From positions 1 through 18,957 of the forward strand of contig JAAZAH010000273.1 of assembly GCA_012514415.1 (NCBI GenBank): a DNA stretch of 18,957 nt. The letters are read 5' to 3'. The position numbers and the translations under genes were made by a program. The notes beneath the pieces are model-generated. The model was given only the letters and a program-made list of their open reading frames with translations. It did not search any database and was not told where the DNA came from. Positions 14,366 through 18,957 of this stretch are shown here, in pieces. This stretch comes from Sandaracinaceae bacterium (GTDB taxonomy: Bacteria > Myxococcota_A > Polyangia > Polyangiales > Houyiibacteriaceae). Position 1 is the stretch's first letter; the number at the start of each line of letters is the position of its first letter.

Positions 14366-15880
14366 TCAGGCCGAGCGCTCGCGCTCACGTCGCCTCTTCG
14401 ACGACGCGAGGAGATGGATCGCAGCTGCCGCGATCACGAGAAAAGCGCCGGCGGTGACGTTGACGACGAGGTAGGCGTAATCGAAAGCGGCCTTTCCGAT
14501 CGAGACGAGCTGAGCGGCTTTATCCTCGGGAAGCGTTTCGGCGACGAGCAGCGCCTCATCGAGGCTATCGCGGACGGTGATCGGGAGCCGATCGAGATCG
14601 GCTGGGAGGATCATCGCCGCCGTATAGGCGACGCTCATCGCGCTTCCCATGAGTGCGACACCGAGCGTTCCACCGAGCTCGTACGAGACCTCTTCGATCG
14701 ACGCAGCCATCCCGGCGCGCTCGGGCAAGGCGTTGCTCATGATCGCGCTTGAAGCGGCCGTCATCCCGATCCCGATCCCGGCCCCGATGAGGACGAAGCC
14801 GATGAACTGGACGGGGAGGGGCGCGTCCATCGAATAGGCCGAGAGGAAGGTGCCCGCACCGGTCAAGGGGAGTGAAAGGACGATGGCGCGGGTGCTTCCA
14901 ACGCGTTGGAGGTAGCGGCCTGCGATGGGTCCCACGATGAAGGCGGCCGCGGAAAGAGGCACGAGACTTAGGCCGGCTTCGAGGGGCGTTTGATCGAGGA
15001 CGAGCTGAAGGCGTTGGCTGAGGACGAGCTGTACGCCAAGGAGAGCGATCGAGAGTGAAACCGCGCCCGCCACACCGGCGCTAAAATCCTTCTCTCGAAA
15101 GAGCGCGAAGTCGATGAGTGGGGGATCCATGCGCCCGTTGCGCCGGATAAATAAGCCGAGGAAGAGCATGCCGCCGAGGAGAGCGATCGCGAACGCCGAA
15201 AGCGAAGGCTCGCGTCGGCTGAGCTCCTTGATGGCGTAGATGAGCCCTAAAAGGCCAAGCATCGCGAGGATCGAGGCGAGCAGGTCCCAGCGCGTCTCAG
15301 GATGCGGCTCGAGCGGTGGGATGTACCGCAGCGTGAGCGCGAAGATGATGACGATGAGTGGGACGTTGATGAGGAAGACCGAGCCCCACCAGAAATATTC
15401 GAGGAGGAGGCCTCCGAGAAGGGGACCGACCGCGGCGCCTCCGGAGGCGATCGAGGCCCAGATCCCTATCGCGAAACTTCGCTCGTCCGGATCGTCAAAG
15501 GCAATCCGGAGGAGGGCGAGCGTGGCGGGCATCATCGCGGCGGCACCGATCGCGAGGCCGACGCGGCCTCCAATCAGCATCGCAGGCGTCGTCGAATATG
15601 CAGCGAGGAGCGAAGCGGCACCGAAGATCGCGAGACCGATGAGGAAGATCCTCCGCGTTCCGATGCGATCACCGAGGGTGCCCACACCGGGGAGAAGCGA
15701 AGCGGCGACGAGGGAATAGGCGTTGAGGATCCAGAGCTTCTCGGAGGCCGATGCAGAGAGCGCGATCGTGAGCCGCGGAAGCGCCGTATAGAGCACCGTC
15801 AGGTCGACGATGATCAGAAAAAGCGCGGCGGAGATGAGGCCGAGGACGATCCACCGATGCGACCGGAGCTGTTGATCCAT
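14366..15880 (-). CDS. DHA2-family MFS drug exporter (14 membrane segments)
   Basis: This is a proton-driven multidrug antiporter of the inner membrane, SmvA/QacA-like. The 504-residue protein has about 14 hydrophobic segments and a short basic tail. The DHA2 signature DLTVLYTALP lies in segment 1 (26-35), motif A is GTLGDRIGTRR (67-77), and the antiporter motif C region is ASIASGGAAVGPLLGG (about 155-170). A large loop near residues 425-455 is typical of the 14-segment group. The frame extends 18 codons upstream, but ATG at 15880 (MDQQLRSHRW) starts directly before segment 1 and is preferred. The substrate is unknown. It is divergent from the TVP38-like gene and tail-to-tail with orn. Confidence 0.92.
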   Translation of the reverse strand: MDQQLRSHRWIVLGLISAALFLIIVDLTVLYTALPRLTIALSASASEKLWILNAYSLVAASLLPGVGTLGDRIGTRRIFLIGLAIFGAASLLAAYSTTPAMLIGGRVGLAIGAAAMMPATLALLRIAFDDPDERSFAIGIWASIASGGAAVGPLLGGLLLEYFWWGSVFLINVPLIVIIFALTLRYIPPLEPHPETRWDLLASILAMLGLLGLIYAIKELSRREPSLSAFAIALLGGMLFLGLFIRRNGRMDPPLIDFALFREKDFSAGVAGAVSLSIALLGVQLVLSQRLQLVLDQTPLEAGLSLVPLSAAAFIVGPIAGRYLQRVGSTRAIVLSLPLTGAGTFLSAYSMDAPLPVQFIGFVLIGAGIGIGMTAASSAIMSNALPERAGMAASIEEVSYELGGTLGVALMGSAMSVAYTAAMILPADLDRLPITVRDSLDEALLVAETLPEDKAAQLVSIGKAAFDYAYLVVNVTAGAFLVIAAAAIHLLASSKRRRERERSA

Positions 15881-15912
15881 CCCGATTCTATGTACGCGCT
15901 TTCGGGAATACG

Positions 15913-15939
15913 CGCCCAAGGAATGCACGCCCAAGGAAA
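15913..15939. repeat. Two direct copies of CGCCCAAGGAA upstream of the MFS gene
   Basis: The 11-nt sequence occurs at 15913-15923 and 15929-15939, a period of 16 nt, about 33-60 nt upstream of the MFS start. This is where regulator sites would sit. The rest of the 291-nt gap to the TVP38-like gene holds nothing else I can support; the ORFs there look like chance frames. Confidence 0.5.
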
Positions 15940-16171
15940 ATTCGTCGAGGCTTCAACGTCCGGTGCTTGGCCTTGGCTCGCCATCGGACCCACCGGACGG
16001 CCTCGCGATCTCCGGCCCGATGCGAGGGCTGCGAGCAGGATCGAATGAAAAAATCGAGCGCTCCCCGGAGCCGCTTCGAACGGTCACAGCTTCATCACTC
16101 TTCCGTCGCCTCGGTGCTTCATCCCTGGCGCATGAAGGGAAGAGCTCAAGAAAGGAGAGCGTATCTCGGAC

Positions 16172-16903
16172 ATGATGAAGACCACTGAGCGCATCCCTCA
16201 AAATGAGGAGGCGGACAGCGAGAGTCCGCGGAGTGACGCGCGAACGCGCCGGACTCCTGGCGGACTTGCATTGCTCGCCGTCGCCGTCGGGTCACTCGTC
16301 GCCATCGGGGCGACACTCGATGTCGAATTGGTGCGCTCCTGGGTTGCGGCTCAAGGAAGTTGGGCGCCGGTCGCTTTCGTGATGATCGGGATGACCCTTG
16401 CGGCGCTTTGCGTCCCGATGGATCTGCTCGCCATCGTTGCTGGCCTCCTCTTTGATTTTGTGTTTGGCCTCGTGCTCATTGCCCTCGCAAGTTACCTCGG
16501 CCAATGCCTCGCGTATCTCGTCGCACGCTGGCTTTTCCGCGAACGATTCGCCCGTCTTCTGGCGTCGCGTCCGCGCCTCCGCATCGTGGAGCGCGCCATC
16601 GAGCTCCGCGGCGCCCTCCTTCTTTTTCTGATGCGCCTCGCACCCATCCCGGCCGGACCGATGAGCTATCTCGTAGGCGCCTCGAGGATGCCATTCGGAA
16701 GCTTCGCGCTCGCGAACCTCGGGCTTATCCCGGTCTCCTTCTTCTCGCTTCTCATCGCACGTGGGCTTCTCCAAGCGGGCGCAGAAGGCGGACCGGACGT
16801 TTGGTCGCTCGTGGGTGTGGGCTGCGCGATCGCGGCGCTTTTCACCGTAGGCGCCCTCGTACGGCGGCTTCTATCAAGGGTGGAGCGCGGCGCCTCGATC
16901 TGA
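16172..16903 (+). CDS. TVP38/TMEM64 (DedA-superfamily, VTT domain) membrane protein
   Basis: The 243-residue integral membrane protein has a polar N-terminal tail (1-30), a first segment (31-47), then the VTT core. That core has GLLFDFVFGLVLIALASYLG (91-110) with small-residue-rich re-entrant character, an amphipathic part (120-145), LMRLAPIPAGPMSYLVGAS with conserved Arg155 (153-171), and later segments at about 176-199 and 211-230. Proteins of this family are linked to lipid scrambling or membrane homeostasis in other organisms; the role here is unknown. ATG at 16172 has AAGGAGAG upstream, and a second ATG follows immediately. The 111 nt after it contain no gene that I can support. Confidence 0.88.
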   Translation: MMKTTERIPQNEEADSESPRSDARTRRTPGGLALLAVAVGSLVAIGATLDVELVRSWVAAQGSWAPVAFVMIGMTLAALCVPMDLLAIVAGLLFDFVFGLVLIALASYLGQCLAYLVARWLFRERFARLLASRPRLRIVERAIELRGALLLFLMRLAPIPAGPMSYLVGASRMPFGSFALANLGLIPVSFFSLLIARGLLQAGAEGGPDVWSLVGVGCAIAALFTVGALVRRLLSRVERGASI

Positions 16904-17014
16904 ACGGAGTGTCCGCCTCGAAGGGCGCCTCAAGCCCGAAATGCGCTCGGGGAACCGCTCGCCCGCTCGCTCGCACCTGAACCGGAGAGGGCGTACTTCC
17001 CTTTCTTGGAGGCG

Positions 17015-17266
17015 CTACTGCGACAGGCCCACGGCGAGGGCGATGAGGAGCACCGCGCCCAGCGCGACGAGCAATCCCATCCCGACCCTTGAACGGTTTT
17101 CAGCCGATTCGGCACCTGCGACGCGGCGGAAACCTCGGACGAGGCCCGTCATCGCTCCGTCGATGTTCTGGAGCTCTCCACCGCTAGCATCACGCGGGCG
17201 ATGCACCTTCTTGCGCTTTTTAACCGAACCACTCTTTTTCTGATGTCGCTGACGTCGCCTAGACAT
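17015..17266 (-). CDS. Small basic protein with a C-terminal membrane anchor
   Basis: I do not recognise this 83-residue protein. The first 26 residues are very basic (MSRRRQRHQKKSG, KKRKK), the middle is polar, and residues 62-81 form one hydrophobic segment (MGLLVALGAVLLIALAVGLS) ending two residues before the stop. This is a tail-anchor layout with a nucleic-acid-like or ribosome-like basic head. The frame continues upstream to 17509, but that part overlaps the start of hisA on the other strand, so ATG at 17266 is preferred. It is divergent from hisA, with 81 nt between starts. That the gene is real is inferred from the coherent segment pattern and the free space on both sides. Confidence 0.6.
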   Translation of the reverse strand: MSRRRQRHQKKSGSVKKRKKVHRPRDASGGELQNIDGAMTGLVRGFRRVAGAESAENRSRVGMGLLVALGAVLLIALAVGLSQ

Positions 17267-17309
17267 GTGGCAAGGATACGATGAAACGGCGCCAAGCGAA
17301 AACCCCGAG

Positions 17310-17338
17310 GTGACGTCCCGGCGCGCGGCGGCCATAAT
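17310..17338 (+). promoter_or_regulatory. Probable sigma-70 promoter of hisA
   Basis: GTGACG (17310-17315) and CATAAT (17333-17338) are separated by exactly 17 nt. The start of transcription would fall about three nt before the hisA ATG at 17348. No Shine-Dalgarno lies between, which suggests a leaderless or nearly leaderless mRNA. Confidence 0.5.
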
Positions 17339-17347
17339 GCGCAAACC

Positions 17348-18136
17348 ATGACGATCTTTCGCCCTTGCATCGATCTTCACGAAGGTCGCGTCAAACAAAT
17401 CGTCGGAGGGAGCCTCGATAGCGGTGCGCTCAAGACGAATTTCGTCTCCGAGCGAGACGCCAATTATTTTGCGTCCCGTTATCGGGAGGATGGGCTTATC
17501 GGCGGCCACGTGATCCTCCTTGGACCCGGCAACGAGAAGCAGGCCGAACTCGCCCTCTCAGCCTATCCGGGAGGGCTTCAGCTCGGCGGCGGCGTCAATC
17601 CGCAGAATGCAGAGGCATGGCTGGATAAAGGCGCCTCGCATGTGATCGCGACAAGCGCGCTCTTTGACGGTGACGAACTGTCGATCGATCGCGTTCGTGA
17701 GCTTTCGACGCTTGTGCGGCGCGAACGGCTCGTGATCGATCTGTCCTGCCGAAAGACCGAGCGCGGATATTTCGTCGCGACCAACCGCTGGCAAACCGTG
17801 ACGCGAGCGAAGATCGACCGTGAACTCCTCCATCGACTCGCCGATTATGCCGACGAATTCCTGATCCACGCGGCGGATGTCGAAGGAAAATGCGAGGGGA
17901 TCGACGATGAGCTCGTGATCTTGCTCGGAGAGATCTCCCCCATCCCGACGACTTATGCGGGCGGCGCTCGATCGATTGACGATCTCACACGCGTCTCTAA
18001 ATTATCGAATTCACGGGTCGATCTCACGATCGGAAGTGCGCTCGACCTCTTTGGAGGGGACCTGATTCGCTACACCGATTGCGTCGCGTTCAACAAAAAA
18101 CAAAAAAAAACTTGCCCCTCTCGGAGGATGGGCTAG
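17348..18136 (+). CDS. hisA: Eukaryote-type HisA (ProFAR isomerase)
   Basis: HisA isomerises the ring-opened ribose of ProFAR to PRFAR, the fourth step of histidine synthesis. The 262-residue protein matches the fungal/plant HIS6 type rather than normal bacterial HisA. The recognisable blocks are RPCIDLHEGRVKQIVGG (5-21, Asp9), KTNFVSE (29-35), HVILLGPGN (54-62), VIDLSCRKT (129-137, Asp131), FLIHAADVEGKCEGID (171-186), YAGGARSIDDL (203-213) and VDLTIGSALDLFGG (224-237). All have close counterparts in yeast HIS6. Residues after NKKQ (249-252) are an extension read through a nine-A run and are unlike the family. ATG at 17348 is set by the family start. No other his gene is adjacent; the rRNA operon follows. 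Confidence 0.94.
   Translation: MTIFRPCIDLHEGRVKQIVGGSLDSGALKTNFVSERDANYFASRYREDGLIGGHVILLGPGNEKQAELALSAYPGGLQLGGGVNPQNAEAWLDKGASHVIATSALFDGDELSIDRVRELSTLVRRERLVIDLSCRKTERGYFVATNRWQTVTRAKIDRELLHRLADYADEFLIHAADVEGKCEGIDDELVILLGEISPIPTTYAGGARSIDDLTRVSKLSNSRVDLTIGSALDLFGGDLIRYTDCVAFNKKQKKTCPSRRMG
18102..18133 (-). terminator. Terminator-like hairpin and T-run opposing hisA
   Basis: GCCC-CTC and GAG-GGGC (18114-18133, with a three-base bulge) form a hairpin directly next to nine A on the plus strand (18102-18110). Read on the minus strand this is a hairpin followed by nine U. No minus-strand gene lies upstream, so it would stop antisense transcription coming from the rRNA region. It overlaps the last hisA codons. 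Confidence 0.4.
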
Positions 18137-18223
18137 AAACCGCGTCCCCAGCAGTTGCTGCTCCTCAAAAAAGCAGCTTCCGAAACGCGAAAAACGGGCC
18201 GGAAAAAAAGACTGCAAACGGAC

Positions 18224-18252
18224 TTGACGAGTGGAAGGTTTGGGGCTACACC
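18224..18252 (+). promoter_or_regulatory. rRNA operon promoter
   Basis: TTGACG (18224-18229), a 17-nt spacer and TACACC (18247-18252) form a good sigma-70 promoter, preceded by A-tracts. The expected start is near 18259. The position, about 240 nt before 16S, is typical of rRNA promoters. Confidence 0.65.
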
Positions 18253-18313
18253 CTGCCTCCCTCAGACGCCCCACCGGGCGTCGCCAAGCAGCCCTCCGGG
18301 GCACTTGAAACTG

Positions 18314-18324
18314 GGTCTTTGAAA
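18314..18324 (+). promoter_or_regulatory. boxA-like antitermination site
   Basis: GGTCTTTGAAA in the rRNA leader resembles the Nus-factor boxA (TGCTCTTTAACA) and the TCTTTGAAAAC sequence common in leaders of many bacterial rRNA operons. It would let polymerase resist Rho within the operon. Confidence 0.5.
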
Positions 18325-18495
18325 ACCGAATCGGAGCTTCCATCGTAGCAATACGAATGGATATTACGGGCCCTCGGAGTGCGAGCGCACTCACGAGATG
18401 AACGTCAAAGGGTCTTCGAGACCGCCTCATCCGTAAGGAGAGGAAGATACAGTGCAACGCGAAGTATCGCGAAGCCTGATCAGCTCAACCATTTT

Positions 18496-18957
<462 letters not shown>

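Larger units (their letters stand above)
18137..18495 (+). other. Non-coding promoter and leader region of the rRNA operon
   Basis: This 359-nt stretch between hisA and 16S rRNA has no credible gene. It begins with a small AGCAG/CTGCT hairpin (18150-18162) lacking a U-run, so hisA may not be terminated before the rRNA promoter. A-rich tracts (about 18165-18222) could act as an UP element. The transcribed leader is about 235 nt and carries a boxA-like site. tRNA-like folds were not seen. Confidence 0.7.

Noticed and set aside
15302..16048. 248-codon plus-strand frame
   Set aside because: Mostly antisense to the MFS transporter; its very high Arg/Glu/Asp content is a mirror of the transporter's codons.

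Overview
The window is ordinary, gene-dense bacterial chromosome with high GC. Its right edge runs into the first ~460 nt of a 16S rRNA gene. The 16S start, the lipoprotein with a GCGDDD-type mature end, cysD plus a fused cysNC, and an isovaleryl-CoA-dehydrogenase-like enzyme suggest an aerobic deltaproteobacterial (Myxococcota-like, perhaps Bradymonadales) organism. That placement is inference from memory; I ran no search. I see no transposase, integrase, phage gene, CRISPR array or tRNA. Layout, left to right: (1) the 5' part of ilvD on the minus strand, cut by the window edge; (2) an acidic lipoprotein of unknown function (minus) with its own terminator; (3) rmlC-rmlD (plus), two dTDP-rhamnose steps without rmlA or rmlB; (4) an intergenic segment with a long imperfect hairpin, then serB (plus) with two ACT domains; (5) a Rieske oxygenase (minus) divergent from a TetR-family regulator (plus), with a 6-4-6 inverted repeat between them; (6) an isovaleryl-CoA-dehydrogenase-like flavoenzyme (plus); (7) a truncated haemoglobin overlapping rsgA (minus); (8) an RlmL-type THUMP methyltransferase (plus); (9) cysD-cysNC (minus); (10) orn (plus); (11) a DHA2-type MFS exporter (minus); (12) a TVP38/DedA-like membrane protein (plus); (13) a small basic tail-anchored protein (minus); (14) a eukaryote-type hisA (plus); (15) an rRNA promoter, leader and partial 16S gene (plus). 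Most transcription units are short, with strands alternating. Three gene pairs meet tail to tail with only 1-3 nt between stop codons (serB/Rieske, acyl-CoA dehydrogenase/rsgA, orn/MFS), leaving no room for a terminator between them. Genes clearly working together are rmlC-rmlD (3-nt gap), cysD-cysNC (sulfate activation; 30-nt gap) and probably the trHb-rsgA overlap (co-transcription rather than shared pathway). The Rieske gene, its TetR neighbour and the acyl-CoA dehydrogenase may form a small lipid or organic-acid locus, but no substrate can be read from the sequence. No complete new system is obvious. The observations I rate highest are the CysN protein whose C-terminal APS-kinase domain has lost its P-loop lysine and substrate motifs, the structured element upstream of serB, the yeast/plant-type HisA, the truncated haemoglobin with valine at the B10 tyrosine position, and promoters that almost abut start codons (possible leaderless mRNAs).
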